64,000 bases of DNA from Kutzneria chonburiensis (GCF_028622115.1 NZ_CP097263.1:2170001-2234000), one strand, 5' to 3'. Positions 8,856-18,956 are shown, counted from the stretch's first letter. Numbers and translations: made by a program. Notes: generated from the sequence alone by a model not told the origin.

Positions 8856-11039
8856 ATGAGGCACTTAGGGCTGGCCGCAGCTGTTCTCACCGCCATGAGC
8901 CTGGCCGCGCCGGCGGCGGCCGCACCCGACACGGCGATCTACGCCGCGCCCGACGGCTTCGGCCGAACCTGTGCGCGCTACCTGCCGTGCACAGTCCAGA
9001 CGGCCATCGACCGCCTGCACCACGGCTCCGTCCTCTACCTGCGCGGCGGCACCTATCGGCTGACCGACACGATCCAACTCAACCAGAGCGACGTGTCCAT
9101 CCGGGCCTATCCGGGCGAAAAGCCGGTGCTGACCGGCGCGAAGCGGATCACCGGCTTCACGCCGCACGACCCGGCCAAGAACATCTACGTCGCCCGGGTG
9201 CCGCGCGGCACCGACACCCGCCAGCTGTTCGTCGACGGCATCAGGGCGGAACGCGCCCGCACCGCACTGAACCCGGCCACCTTCATCGCCACGCCGACCG
9301 GCTTCACCACACCGGATCCGAGCTTCGCCAACGTGACCAACCAGGGTGACGCGGAGGTGGTGCAGGAGAACAAGTGGAAGCACATGCGCTGTCCGCTCTC
9401 CGCGATCACGGCCACCGGCGCCGGGTCGAACCTGGTCGTGCAGCCGGACTGCTGGCAGGACAACAACACCGCGGTGATCAACAGCCAGTTCCCGTTCAAC
9501 GGCAACGGACTGCCCAAGTTGGACGGCATCAGCTGGCTGGAGAACGCCTACCAGTTCCTGGCCAAGCCGGGCCAGTGGTACCTGGACCGCGAGGCCTCGC
9601 AGCTCTACTACATCCCGTTGCCCGGGCAGGACATCGCCCGGGCCGACGTCGAACTTCCGTTGCTGGACACGCTGATCGAGGCCAGCGGCACGCCCGGCCA
9701 CATCGCACCGGTCGACGACACCGCCGGCACGTACACCGGCACATGGACGAACTCCACCGGTCGCCAGCTCGGCGACTTCCAGGACGGCGTACACGCCACC
9801 CAAGCCGTCGGCGCATCGGTCAGCTACACCTTCACCGGCACCGGCCTGGACGTGCTCAGCGAAACCGCCACCGACGGCGGCCAGTTTACCGTCACCGTGG
9901 ACGGAAAGCGTGACCCGGCAACGTATTCCGAACACGGCGACGTCCGCCTGGCCCAGCAGGTCGTGTACTCGACCCAGAACCTTCGTTCCGGCCGCCATAC
10001 CGTCACGCTGACCAACGCCGGCCCGAACCTCCTGATCGACGCGTTCACCGTTACGCCACACCAGGTCCGGCCCGTTCACGACGTAACGATCACCGGACTG
10101 ACCTTCACCGGCACCACCTGGACGCTGCCGTCGCACGTCGGCTACATCGACAACCAGGCCGGCGTGCAGTGGGCCGTCAAGGCGCCGCACGCGCCGCTGC
10201 GCCCACCGGCCGCGCTGGAAATCCACCGTGGCAACAACATCACCGTCAGCGGCAACACCTTTGACCACCTCGGCGATGTCGGTATCGCGTTCACCGACGG
10301 CACACAGAACTCCGCCATCACCCGCAACACGATCACCGACACCAGCGCCGGGGGAGTGGCCGTCGGCGAAGTCGACGACTACTACCTCACCGACCCGGCC
10401 CGCATGACCCTCAACACCACGATCGCCGACAACACCATCACCAACGTGGGCCAGGACTATCACGACGCCGTCGGCGTCTGGGTCGGACACGGCCGGCGCA
10501 CGGTCATCGAGCACAACGAGATCGCCCACACGCCGTACTCCGGCATCTCACTCGGCTGGGGATGGGGCTGGGCGTCGCCGTGCGAACTCCAGGCCAAGCA
10601 GGGGCTCGCCGTCTGCCGGCGCGGCACCATCTACTCCGGCGACAACCACATCCTCGGCAACAACATCCACGACGTCATGCGCACCCTGCTCGACGGCGGC
10701 CCCATCTACACGCTCGGCGGCCAGGACATCAAGGCGGAGAGCACGGTCGTCGGCAACTGGGTGCACGATGCCCCGAACAACAACAACATGCTCTACCACG
10801 ACGAGGGCAGCTCCTACTGGGACACCCACGACAACGTGGTGAGCAACCGGACCGGCCGCTGGGTCGGCATGTGGACGCCGACCATCCACGACATCACCAT
10901 CCACGACAACTTCACCGACAACACCGTCGTGAAGAACCTCGGCACCAACGTGATCATCAGCAACACCACCGTGGTCACGAACAACAACTGGCCCGCCGCG
11001 GCGCAGGCGATCATGGCGGCCGCGGGACCACGGCCGTAG
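8856..11039 (+). CDS. Secreted right-handed parallel beta-helix protein
   Basis: A 727-residue exported protein with a Sec signal peptide (MRHLGLAAAVLTAMSLAAPA, cleavage after AAA near residue 26). A DUF1565-like N-terminal segment (IYAAPDGFG, LYLRGGTYRL) leads into a pectate-lyase-like helix with many N/T/I-rich turns (NNITVSGNTFDHLGDVG, NTITDTSAGG). A beta-sandwich carbohydrate-binding-like insert lies at about 290-400 (SVSYTFTGTGLDVL to LLIDAFTV). The architecture resembles beta-helix glycoside hydrolases such as GH141 or GH120, but no catalytic residue can be assigned. The start was moved to this ATG because upstream residues do not fit a signal peptide. Likely role: extracellular polysaccharide processing, in line with the nearby GH31 gene (inference). 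Confidence 0.85.
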   Translation: MRHLGLAAAVLTAMSLAAPAAAAPDTAIYAAPDGFGRTCARYLPCTVQTAIDRLHHGSVLYLRGGTYRLTDTIQLNQSDVSIRAYPGEKPVLTGAKRITGFTPHDPAKNIYVARVPRGTDTRQLFVDGIRAERARTALNPATFIATPTGFTTPDPSFANVTNQGDAEVVQENKWKHMRCPLSAITATGAGSNLVVQPDCWQDNNTAVINSQFPFNGNGLPKLDGISWLENAYQFLAKPGQWYLDREASQLYYIPLPGQDIARADVELPLLDTLIEASGTPGHIAPVDDTAGTYTGTWTNSTGRQLGDFQDGVHATQAVGASVSYTFTGTGLDVLSETATDGGQFTVTVDGKRDPATYSEHGDVRLAQQVVYSTQNLRSGRHTVTLTNAGPNLLIDAFTVTPHQVRPVHDVTITGLTFTGTTWTLPSHVGYIDNQAGVQWAVKAPHAPLRPPAALEIHRGNNITVSGNTFDHLGDVGIAFTDGTQNSAITRNTITDTSAGGVAVGEVDDYYLTDPARMTLNTTIADNTITNVGQDYHDAVGVWVGHGRRTVIEHNEIAHTPYSGISLGWGWGWASPCELQAKQGLAVCRRGTIYSGDNHILGNNIHDVMRTLLDGGPIYTLGGQDIKAESTVVGNWVHDAPNNNNMLYHDEGSSYWDTHDNVVSNRTGRWVGMWTPTIHDITIHDNFTDNTVVKNLGTNVIISNTTVVTNNNWPAAAQAIMAAAGPRP

Positions 11040-11048
11040 GGGAGTTCT

Positions 11049-11076
11049 CTGGTGGCCGGCCAGGGCCGGCCACCAG
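11049..11076. terminator. bidirectional hairpin terminator
   Basis: Self-complementary arms CTGGTGGCCGGC and its complement lie almost back to back in the 42-bp gap between convergent genes. Because the centre is tiny, the usable stem is about 11-12 bp. Confidence 0.65.
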
Positions 11077-11081
11077 AAAGG

Positions 11082-12344
11082 TCAGGCGACGAGCAGGCGT
11101 GCCAGCGCGAATCCCTGCGCCGTCCGACCGACCAGGACGACCTTCCCGTCGGACTGGACGTGGATGCCGTAGGCCCCCGACTCGGACCCGAAGTCGACGG
11201 TGGTCCGGCCCTGGTCGAGGAATCCCGAGGCCGGGCGGCCGTTCTTGTCGTACCAGGCGACAGCGAAGTTGTAGCCGTCCGTGCCGGCCACCGCGAAGTC
11301 GCCGTTGTCACGGAGGATGATCGCGCGTGCGGCGTCGTTGCTGATGACGCTGATGTTGGTCCGCACCCGGCCGTGGTCGCCGAACGTGTCGTCCAGCGTG
11401 CCGTCGCTGTTCATACGCATCGTGCCGAAATCCGTGTCGCTGTTGCCGATCCGCACCTTGCCGGTGACCAGGAACTTGCCGTCGCCGGTGATCGCGAGCG
11501 CCGACGAGGTGCTCGAGTTCTCGTCGACGGCGAAATAGTCGGTCACGGCGAAGTCGGTCGATCCGTCGGTGTTCAGGCGTTCCAGGTAGAACTTCTGGCC
11601 TTGTTCGAGGGAAGCAGCGGGAACCTCGATGGTCGCCGCCACTTTGCCGTCGTCCTGGAACACCAGCGCGCTGACGTTGCAGTAGTAGCCGCCGGGTTGG
11701 TACGTGGCCGAGCCGTTCTCGCCGAAGGAGGTGCGGAGCTTGCCGGTGTTGTCGAACTCGACGATGAGAGAACGGCCAAGGGTGAGACGCGGGGCCGCGC
11801 TGCCGCCGACCGCGATGGTGCCGTCCTTCGCGACGGCGACGGCGTCGGCCTCGGCATAGGTGTCGCGGCTGTACTCCACCTTGCCGCTGCTGCCGAACGT
11901 GGTGTCGACGGCACCGTCGGGCAGGTACCGGCTCACCATCACGTGACTGGAACTGACGTCGGGCGAGACCGTGCTGGCCACGACGAACTTGTCGTCCGCC
12001 TGAACCACTATCGCCGATGCCCGACCGGGATCGAGCGTGATCCGCCCACTGCTGCCGAAGCTCTTGTCGCGCTCGCCGTCCGGCGTGTACCGGTAGACGT
12101 AGCCCTTCTTATCGCCAGGATAGGTCACCAGCACGAGGGTCTTGTCGTCGTGCTGGACGGCGGAACGGACCCAGAGGTTCTCGGCTCGCAGGTTCGGCGC
12201 GACCTTGCCGGCCGTGCCGAAGCCGGGGTCGAGCTCGCCGGGACTCGCGCTGGCGACGCCGGCTGTCAGCACAGTGCACAGGAGCGCCGCGGATGATGCC
12301 CCGATCGCGCGGCGAAGGGCTGCCGATCTGACGAATGATCGCAT
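11082..12344 (-). CDS. Secreted delta-60 repeat (DUF5122) beta-propeller protein
   Basis: A 420-residue exported protein. After a basic start and signal peptide (SSAALLCTVLTAGVASA, cleavage near residue 34) come about seven repeats of roughly 50-60 residues. Each carries a phrase such as LDPGFGTAGKV, KSFGSSGRI, TTFGSSGKV or DTFGDHGRV, followed by a QxDGK-type strand (VQSDGKVVLVG), the delta-60 repeat hallmark. The repeats should close into a propeller. Members are extracellular and usually non-enzymatic; function is unknown. The ATG was chosen because the preceding in-frame residues are unrelated to the family. It is transcribed toward the beta-helix gene, with a shared terminator. Confidence 0.85.
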   Translation of the reverse strand: MRSFVRSAALRRAIGASSAALLCTVLTAGVASASPGELDPGFGTAGKVAPNLRAENLWVRSAVQHDDKTLVLVTYPGDKKGYVYRYTPDGERDKSFGSSGRITLDPGRASAIVVQADDKFVVASTVSPDVSSSHVMVSRYLPDGAVDTTFGSSGKVEYSRDTYAEADAVAVAKDGTIAVGGSAAPRLTLGRSLIVEFDNTGKLRTSFGENGSATYQPGGYYCNVSALVFQDDGKVAATIEVPAASLEQGQKFYLERLNTDGSTDFAVTDYFAVDENSSTSSALAITGDGKFLVTGKVRIGNSDTDFGTMRMNSDGTLDDTFGDHGRVRTNISVISNDAARAIILRDNGDFAVAGTDGYNFAVAWYDKNGRPASGFLDQGRTTVDFGSESGAYGIHVQSDGKVVLVGRTAQGFALARLLVA

Positions 12345-12479
12345 TGCCTCAGTTTTGAACGCGCGCGATCGTGGGTGAAGGAGGTTCACGCCACGGTCGC
12401 GTGACATCGCCCGTCCGGTGCACCCGGCGATGACGCAAAGTGCGTCGTCCGAGGCCGGCAAACGTGATAGACAACGCGC

Positions 12480-13235
12480 GTGGAAGAGACCTTTACGTTC
12501 GCCGACCTGCTGCGGCTGATCGACGAACGGTCGAACGCGTTCGTGGCCGCGGTCGCCGCCGCGCCCAGCCTCGACGTGCCGGTGCCGACCTGCCCCGAGT
12601 GGACGTTGTTCGACCTCGTGCAACACCTTGGTGTCGGTCGTCGGGCCTGGGCCGCGACCATCGCCGCCGGGCCGGCCGACGCCAAGGCCGCGCCCGACGA
12701 AGCGACCGCGCCGCCGGACCGTGAGGCCCTGCTGGCGTGGATGGCCGCGTCAACGAAGCAGCTGGTGGACGCACTGACAGCGGCCGGTCCGGACCGCGGC
12801 TGCTGGACGTGGTGGGGCGACTCGCAGTCGCCGGAGACGTCCGGCGCCGCGGCCCGGCACCAGCTCCAGGAGATCGCGATGCACACCTACGACGCCCAGC
12901 TGGCCGCGGGCCTGCCGGCGGCGCTGGTGGACGAGATCGCGTACGACGGCGTGGACGAGTTCCTGTTCACCTGCAACGCCACGAAGTCGCCCTGGCCGCA
13001 CGAGCCGGCCGTGATGAACTACCACGTCACCGACGGCCGCTCGTGGCGGCTCGAGTTCAACTCCGACGGCCTCCAGGTCACCCGCATCACCGCCCCCGAC
13101 ACCGACGCCGACCTGTCGGTCACCGCCAGCGCCGCCGACCTCGAGCTGTCCATGTACGGGCGGATCCCGGTGGACCAGCTCAAGCTCGACGGCGACCGGC
13201 GAGTGCTCGACCAGCTCGTCGAGTGGGAGCCCTAA
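12480..13235 (+). CDS. Maleylpyruvate isomerase family mycothiol-dependent enzyme
   Basis: A 251-residue protein with the two-domain architecture of this family. The N-terminal DinB-like four-helix bundle (about 1-150) has metal-ligand positions in LVQHLG near 53 and in HQLQEIAMH near 127-135, preceded by the hallmark CPEWTLFDL. A C-terminal MDMPI_C domain (about 155-250) follows, with the LSVTASAADLELSMYGR signature. Members use mycothiol as thiol cofactor for isomerisation or thiol-transfer, which fits an actinobacterial host. The start is a GTG giving MEETFTF. Its 3' end overlaps the convergent GH31 gene by 4 bases. The actual substrate is not known. Confidence 0.9.
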   Translation: MEETFTFADLLRLIDERSNAFVAAVAAAPSLDVPVPTCPEWTLFDLVQHLGVGRRAWAATIAAGPADAKAAPDEATAPPDREALLAWMAASTKQLVDALTAAGPDRGCWTWWGDSQSPETSGAAARHQLQEIAMHTYDAQLAAGLPAALVDEIAYDGVDEFLFTCNATKSPWPHEPAVMNYHVTDGRSWRLEFNSDGLQVTRITAPDTDADLSVTASAADLELSMYGRIPVDQLKLDGDRRVLDQLVEWEP

Positions 13236-16200
13236 CGGTAGGCGACCACCAGCCCCTGGCTGGTCGGCTGCCTCGGCGTCGTCACGGTGATCGTCCGCTT
13301 CGCGCTGTCGTACGTCCACGTGCTGACGGCCAGGGCGTTCACCGTGACACTGCTCGGCGCGTTGGCGTTGGCGAACACGACCGTCCACTGCCGTCCCGCC
13401 TGAGGGCTGGCCGCCGGTTCGATGGTCAGCTGCTGGCCCGCGTAGCGGATCGTCGTGGCGGCGCTGTGCGACGCGTCAGTGCCGTTGTCCTCATACAGCG
13501 CGGTCTGCCCATTGGCCCCGGCGGCCACCGTGACCGTCGCCTGCGTCAAGGCGTTCTGCACATCGTTGTTCACGTTGGCTGTACGGGTGGTCACGATGCC
13601 GCCGGATCGGATGAACACCGGCATGGTGCCGAGGTCGGTCGTCACGTTCTGCGTCGAGCCGCCGGCGTAGGTCTTGCCGGTGAAGTAGTCCGTCCAGCTG
13701 TTGCCGGGCGGGAACCACACCGACGTCGTGGCCGTGCTGCCCGGCGTCGTCACCGGCGCGACCAGCACGTCCGGCCCGTACAGGTACTCGGCCCCGTCCT
13801 GCGCGTACGCGTCCTGTGAGTCCGGGTACTGGAGGTACAGCGGCCGCACGACCGGGATGCCGGTCACGGAAGCCTGCTGCGCCAACGTGTACGTGTACGG
13901 CACGAGGTTTTCCCGTAGGTTCAGGAACTTCTCGGCGGAGTTCTTCGCGTCGGTGCCGTACTGCCAGGGCAGCCGGTCGCTGTGGTTGCCGTGCAGGCGA
14001 TCGATCGGCTGGAACGTGCCGAGCTGCACCCACCGGGCGTACAGGTCGTCGGCCTCGCGCGTGCTCCCCGGCTCGGCCCCGGCGGCCTGAGTGCCGTCGT
14101 TGTTGAAGCCGCCGATGTCGTGGCTCACCGCTGACAGCCCGGTCGACGCCGATTCCCCTGGTGTGTAACCGACTTCCCACTTCAGCACGGACCAGTTGGA
14201 CGTGGTGTCGCCGGTGAAGTGCACGGTGCTGCGCTTGTCGGCCCACGGCCCGGTCGGCAATCCGGCCTGCCCGCTGTACCCGCCGGCCTGCAACGATCCG
14301 TACGCCCGGGAGAAGGCGAATCCGCGACCGATCTGCTTGTTGGAGTCGGCGGCGTACTGCTGGTTGATCCACGCGTCCGGGGTGACGCCGGGCAGCGAGG
14401 AGTACGAGCCCTCGCAGCACCAGTCCAGCCACCAGAAGTCCGCGCCCTGCTTCTCCATGGTCTGGTGCAGGTCGAAGTACGCCTTGAGCTGATCTGCCTT
14501 GCCCCAGTCGAAGATGTAGTTGTCGCCCTGCTTGGTCAGTCCGTTGTGGGCGGTCGCCTGCGCCTGGGCGTACTGCGGGTCGTTGGGCACGATGCTCGGG
14601 TGGATGTTCAACGTGTTGTGCAGGCCCTGCGCCGCCGACCAGTCGAAGAATGCCTTGGGGTCGGGGAACTTCGCCGGATCCATCTCCCAGCCGTCCCATG
14701 TGGACGGTGACTTGAAGTCGGTGTCGGTGACCAGCACGTCCAGCGGCACGGCGTCGGCCCGGAACCTGGGCAGGATGTCGTTCTCGTACTGGGCGGCGGT
14801 GCGGTCGTAGTACTCGGAGTACCAGACGCCGTAGGCCCAGCGGGGGAGCAGCTTGGACGGGCCGGTGAGCTTGGCCAGGTCGGACAGTCCGCGCTGGTAG
14901 TCGTGCCCGTAGCCGAAGACGTAACCGTCCTGGTAGGGGAGACCGGCGTGGGCGGGCCGTTGGGAGACAACGCCATTGGTGTAGAGCGCCGAGGTCGTGT
15001 CGTCGAGCAGGCTCCAGCCGTCCTGATACAGCAGGCCCGGCGTGGTCACGGCGTAGCCGCTCACGCCGTCGAGGCCGCGCCGGTAGCCGCCGAGGGGAGC
15101 GTGCGGCGCCAACATCTGCGTTCCGCTGTCCGTAACGGCAACGGTGTCGATGTTCAGCTCACAACTGGCGGCATCGGGACAGCCGATGGTCACGTCGTTG
15201 GCCCCGGCGGCCAGCGTCACCGGCGTGGCGATCGTCCGCCAGGCGTCCCAGCTGCTCGTTGTCGGCAACGACACCGAACTGCCCTGCACGGTGATCGGCC
15301 GCGCGGCCGGCTGGGCGTTGGAATACCGCAGCTGCAAGGAATACGTGCCGGCGGCCGGCACGCCCGTGACGTGGATCTTGTCACTCGCGCCGGTGCTCAG
15401 GCCGGCGACGAAGCCCGCGCCGGAGTAGTCGTTGTGGTCGGTGGCCGTCGCGGCGGAGCCTCCGAACGTGCCGGTCTCGGCTTCGCAGACCGCGCCGTAC
15501 GAGCAGTTGCCGGCCACCGGCGGGGAGGGGCGGGGTAGCTCGAGCCTGGGGTGACGAGCGCCAGGCTGTCGATGTTGACGTTGCCGGAATCGTTGGCACC
15601 ACGGGCAATGGTCACGGTGTGCGTGCCGGCCGTCAGCGAGAACGAGGTGTTGACGAGCGCCCACGTGTTCCAGTCGGCCGTCGTGGGCAACGACAGTGTG
15701 TGCGACACGCCGTCCGCCGAGGCGGTGAGCGTGCGGGTGGTGTTCTGCCCGTCGCCGCCGGTCGCGTTGGCGTAGCGGGCATCCAGCTGATACGTGCCGG
15801 CCGAAGCCACCGTGACCTGGAACGACAGTGAGTTGCCGGCGGCCTGGAAGCCCGCGGCGAAGCCCCGGCCGGTGTAGCCGGTGTGGTCGTCGGCCACGGC
15901 GATGCCGTTCAGGGTCAGGTCCTCGGCCTCACACAGCACGCCGGGGAGCAGGACGGCACCGTCCACGGCCGCGCGGTTACGTCCTGCACGCCGGCCTTCA
16001 CCTGGACCTGGAGGTTGTCCGTGTTGAACGCCCCCGAGCCGACCTTGTACCGCAGGGTCAGCGAGCCGGTGTCGATGGTCAGCCAGCCGTCGACCGTCTT
16101 GGACGTGAACGGGGAGGCGTGAAGGAGTCTCGCCCGATCGCGTTGAACGTCGGTGCGTCGACGAAGTGCGTGTCGCCGGCGTACTCGGTACGGACCAGCG

Positions 16201-16327
16201 TTGGTGACAACACCTCGAATCTGGCGTTGCCCGAGGTCACGGCATGGGGATGGGGTGCGGCGACGGCCGTGGGTTGGACGGTGGCAACGGTCAGGAGCAG
16301 GGCAGCGGTCAGCGCGGTTCGGCGCAT
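13232..16327 (-). CDS. Secreted GH31 glycoside hydrolase with two CBM35-like modules, frame broken three times
   Basis: Reading across three one-base losses gives a 1032-residue enzyme. MRRTALTAALLLTVATVQP is a signal peptide preceded by GAGGAGTGAC. An N-terminal GH31 beta-sandwich follows (LVRTEYAGDTHF, then GSLTLRYKVGSG), then two carbohydrate-binding-like modules, each starting CEAE(D/T), inserted before the barrel. The barrel has the nucleophile region GADFWWLDWCCEG and the acid/base region SHDIGGF, then C-terminal beta domains. Breaks map to G runs (C runs on the coding strand) at 16111-16114, 15943-15946 and 15522-15535; one extra C at each restores continuity. GH31 enzymes are alpha-glucosidases or alpha-xylosidases, acting here outside the cell. 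Decay is possible, but the pattern favours sequence error. Confidence 0.85.
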
Positions 16328-16383
16328 GTCACTCCTCGGCGGTGGTTCGAGGTGACGCTCGCAGACCGGTTTACGGGCTGGAC

Positions 16384-16393
16384 ACAACGTTGT
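16384..16393. promoter_or_regulatory. candidate LacI-type operator upstream of the GH31 gene
   Basis: ACAACGTTGT is a perfect 10-base palindrome with the central CG typical of LacI-family sugar repressor sites. It lies 57 bases upstream of the GH31 start codon, between it and the M20 peptidase. No LacI gene is in the window, so the assignment rests on shape and position only. Confidence 0.35.
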
Positions 16394-16468
16394 AAAGGAT
16401 TCTGTCCACCATGGTCACGGGGTTGACGCGGGGGAATGCCGGGGACGTCCCCGATGTCGGTTGATTAA

Positions 16469-16531
16469 AGCACTATAGCTTCAGTGACAACTGAATCTTC
16501 TCTCTACCTGAGTGGCTCATATGGCCCCTGA
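16469..16531 (+). promoter_or_regulatory. VTTES start element, copy 1, with a 15-residue frame
   Basis: The 25-base core (16471-16495, CACTATAGCTTCAGTGACAA then CTGAA) recurs at 18004-18028 and 19612-19636 with one mismatch. GTG at 16484 opens VTTESSLYLSGSYGP then stop. Relative to the other copies, the codons ACA for ACG and TCT for AGC are synonymous, which suggests the VTTES peptide is translated. The block is AT-rich in a GC-rich setting. It contains two dyads: CACT..AGCT..AGTG and TTCAGT/ACTGAA. Confidence 0.55.
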
Positions 16532-16548
16532 GCGCAAATGAGCCACTC
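16510..16548. repeat. intergenic palindrome, GAGTGGCTCA family, copy 1
   Basis: Arms GAGTGGCTCAT (16510-16520) and ATGAGCCACTC (16538-16548), perfect 11-bp match, 17-base loop. It is followed 22 bases later by a second copy. The 347-bp gap between the GH31 and M20 genes holds this pair, the VTTES element and the LacI-like site, but no other gene. Confidence 0.8.
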
Positions 16549-16570
16549 ACGTGCGGATTTCGGGGCCACG

Positions 16571-16611
16571 TGAGTGGCTCATTTGGTGCTTGGGCGCAAG
16601 TGAGCCACTCA
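16571..16611. repeat. intergenic palindrome, GAGTGGCTCA family, copy 2
   Basis: Arms TGAGTGGCTCA (16571-16581) and TGAGCCACTCA (16601-16611), perfect 11-bp match. In tandem with the preceding copy and related to 47971-48017. Confidence 0.8.
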
Positions 16612-16674
16612 GGTGGAGCACCCGGGGAGTCTCGAAGATCGGGACGGCCGGCCGCGCGGTGGTAGGAATGGCTG

Positions 16675-18000
16675 GTGAGCGAGAACGGGCTGCGGCTGGC
16701 CGAGCGGGAAGCGGTCGAGCTGGCGAGTGAGCTGATCCAGATCGACACCACCAACACCGGGGATCCCGCGACGCTGGTGGGGGAGCGGGCGGCCGCCGAG
16801 TACGTGGCGGGCAAGCTCGCCGAGGTCGGCTACGAGACGACGTACGTGGAGTCCGGGGATCAGGGCCCGGGCCGTGGCAACGTCGTCGCCCGCCTGGCCG
16901 GCGCCGACCCGAGCCGCGGCGCGCTGCTGGTGCACGGCCACCTGGACGTGGTGCCGGCTGAGGCGTCCGACTGGTCGGTGCACCCGTTCTCCGGCGCGGT
17001 ACAGGACGGCTACGTCTGGGGCCGCGGCGCCGTGGACATGAAGGACATGGTGGCGATGAGCCTGGCGGTGGCCCGCCGGCTCAAGCGGGACGGCATCACG
17101 CCGCGCCGTGACATCGTGTTCGCCTTCCTGGCCGACGAGGAGGCCGGCGGCCAGCAGGGCGCGAGCTGGCTGGTCGACCACCGGCCGGAGCTGTTCGAGG
17201 GCTGCACCGAGGCGATCAGCGAGGTCGGCGGCTACTCGATCACGCTCAAGGACGGCGTCCGCGCCTACCTGATCGAAACGGCCGAGAAGGGCATCGCCTG
17301 GCTGAAGCTGCGGGTGCGCGGCCGCGCCGGGCACGGCTCGATGGTCAGCGAGGACAACGCGGTGACCAAGCTGGCCGAGGCCGTGGCCCGGCTGGGCCGG
17401 CACCGGTTCCCGGTGGTGCTGACCGACTCGGTGCGGGAGTTCCTGGCCGGCGTCACCGAGCTGACCGGCCTCGACTTCCCCGATGACGACCTGGACGGCG
17501 CGATCGCCAAGCTGGGCGGCATCTCCCGGCTGATCGGCGCGACGCTGCGGGACACCGCCAACCCGACCATGCTGGCCGCCGGCTACAAGGCCAACGTGAT
17601 CCCGGCGATCGCCGAGGCCACCGTGGACTGCCGCATCCTGCCCGGCCGTGAGGCGGCGTTCGAGCGGGAGCTGGCCGAGATCCTCGGGCCGGACGTGGAG
17701 CGGGAGTGGCTGAGCCTGCCCCCGGTGGAGACGACCTTCGACGGCGCGCTGGTCGACCAGATGCACCGGTCGATCCTGGCCGAGGACCCGGCGGCCAAGC
17801 TGCTGCCGTACATGCTGTCCGGCGGCACCGACGCCAAGTCGTTCCAGCGGCTGGGCATCCGCAACTTCGGTTTCGCGCCGCTCAAGCTGCCGGCCGACCT
17901 GGACTTCACCGCGCTGTTCCACGGCGTCGACGAGCGGGTCCCGGTCGAGGCCCTCGAGTTCGGCACGCGCGTCCTCGACCGCTTCATCCAAGAGGCGTAA
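16675..18000 (+). CDS. M20 family zinc metallopeptidase
   Basis: A 441-residue protein of normal length for the M20A/M25 group. Metal-binding motifs are HGHLDVVP near residues 82-89, GRGAVDMKD near 115-123 (bridging Asp), DEEAGG near 157-162 (general-base Glu and ligand), and the C-terminal FHGVDERVP near 420 with the last His. The central dimerisation domain is at about 205-320. The GTG start is preceded by TAGGAAT at leaderless spacing rather than a clear ribosome site. Members cleave dipeptides, acyl-amino acids or carbamoyl substrates. A close paralogue is truncated at the right edge of the window. The VTTES element starts 1 base after its stop. Confidence 0.92.
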   Translation: MSENGLRLAEREAVELASELIQIDTTNTGDPATLVGERAAAEYVAGKLAEVGYETTYVESGDQGPGRGNVVARLAGADPSRGALLVHGHLDVVPAEASDWSVHPFSGAVQDGYVWGRGAVDMKDMVAMSLAVARRLKRDGITPRRDIVFAFLADEEAGGQQGASWLVDHRPELFEGCTEAISEVGGYSITLKDGVRAYLIETAEKGIAWLKLRVRGRAGHGSMVSEDNAVTKLAEAVARLGRHRFPVVLTDSVREFLAGVTELTGLDFPDDDLDGAIAKLGGISRLIGATLRDTANPTMLAAGYKANVIPAIAEATVDCRILPGREAAFERELAEILGPDVEREWLSLPPVETTFDGALVDQMHRSILAEDPAAKLLPYMLSGGTDAKSFQRLGIRNFGFAPLKLPADLDFTALFHGVDERVPVEALEFGTRVLDRFIQEA

Positions 18001-18001
18001 T

Positions 18002-18079
18002 AGCACTATAGCTTCAGTGACGACTGAAAGCAGGCCTCTTCAGGCGCACACTGCCCAAAACCGGCTCAGGACTTGGTGA
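18002..18079 (+). promoter_or_regulatory. VTTES start element, copy 2, with a 20-residue frame
   Basis: The core lies at 18004-18028, immediately downstream of the M20 stop. GTG at 18017 opens a 20-codon frame, VTTESRPLQAHTAQNRLRTW, ending at 18079 inside the 3' end of the opposite-strand hydrolase. The core shares an almost identical 31-base block, including the upstream TAATA, with copy 3. No gene follows on this strand before the hydrolase, so the product, if any, is a short peptide. Confidence 0.5.
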
Positions 18080-18956
18080 TCACCCGGCCGATCGGGTCGG
18101 GCGCCGCCGGCCACGGCTGCTTGTCGAACTGGGCGTGCAGGTAGGCGGCGGTGAGTCGGCCGATGGCCTCGACCTGGGCCGGGTTCTCGTCGTCGAGCAT
18201 CGCGCTCTCGGTCGAGTCGTAGCCGGAGATACCGCCGAGGATGTGGCCGGAGTCGACCACGGTGAGCATGGCCTTGGGGGCGGGGGAGAGGTGGTACGGG
18301 TCGGCGTGCCAGTCGGGGCCGAGGTCGGTGAAGTGCTGCGAGTCGTCACGGTCGCCGTAGACGATCAGGGCGGGCGTGGTCATCGTCGAGTAGTCGATGA
18401 CGCGCATGAACGGCACGGCCTCGGCCATCGGCCCGTTGAGGACGTCGCCGCCGCGCCCCGGCGCGCCCAGCAGCACGCCGGCCTTGACGCGCGGGTCGAG
18501 CAGGTCGCCGTTGGCCCCCAACAGAATGCTGGCCGCCCAAGCGCCGTAGGAGTGGCCGGCGACGGCGATCTTGTCGTGGTCGATGCGGCCCTGGAGCAGT
18601 GGCACGGCGCGTTCGATCTCGTCGAGCCGGTCGATGATGTGGATCAGGTCCGTGGGGCGCTCGTCGGCGAACAGCGGGGCTCCGGGGACGTCGGTGAGCT
18701 GGTCCCGGAGGGTCGCCGAGTCGAGATGGGTGGGCTGGACGACGACGAACCCGGCCGCCGCCCAGAGGCTGACGATGGGGGCGTACCCGTTCAGCGAGGA
18801 CAGGTTGTTGGTGGCGCCGTGGCCGTGCGAGAAGACGATCACCGGCAGGTCGGTGCCGGTGGCGGGGGAGGAGACGCGGACCTGGAGGTCCACGGGCCGT
18901 CCGGGCATGGCCAGGGTCAGCGGGCTGTACGACAGGACGGGTGCGGTAGTGGTCAT
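18066..18956 (-). CDS. Alpha/beta hydrolase (PAF-acetylhydrolase/chlorophyllase-like)
   Basis: A 296-residue soluble hydrolase. FSHGHGATNN near residue 42 forms the oxyanion region, AGHSYGAWAA near 134-143 carries the nucleophilic Ser (GHSYG), an Asp in YGDRDDSQHF near 199-208 and a His in DSGHILGG near 238-245 complete the triad. The N-terminus (LTLAMPGRPVDLQVRV) and the spacing match cytoplasmic PAF-acetylhydrolase-like esterases. The gene is divergent from a TetR regulator with a two-site operator between them, so it is very probably repressed by that TetR and induced by a lipophilic ester or drug (inference). Confidence 0.88.
   Translation of the reverse strand: MTTTAPVLSYSPLTLAMPGRPVDLQVRVSSPATGTDLPVIVFSHGHGATNNLSSLNGYAPIVSLWAAAGFVVVQPTHLDSATLRDQLTDVPGAPLFADERPTDLIHIIDRLDEIERAVPLLQGRIDHDKIAVAGHSYGAWAASILLGANGDLLDPRVKAGVLLGAPGRGGDVLNGPMAEAVPFMRVIDYSTMTTPALIVYGDRDDSQHFTDLGPDWHADPYHLSPAPKAMLTVVDSGHILGGISGYDSTESAMLDDENPAQVEAIGRLTAAYLHAQFDKQPWPAAPDPIGRVITKS

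Noticed and set aside
11052-12296. Long frame opposite the delta-60 repeat gene, and similar frames opposite the STAND, amidohydrolase and flavoprotein genes
   Set aside because: Composition is that of antisense high-GC frames (V/G/R/A-rich, no domains); each lies entirely opposite a well-supported gene.
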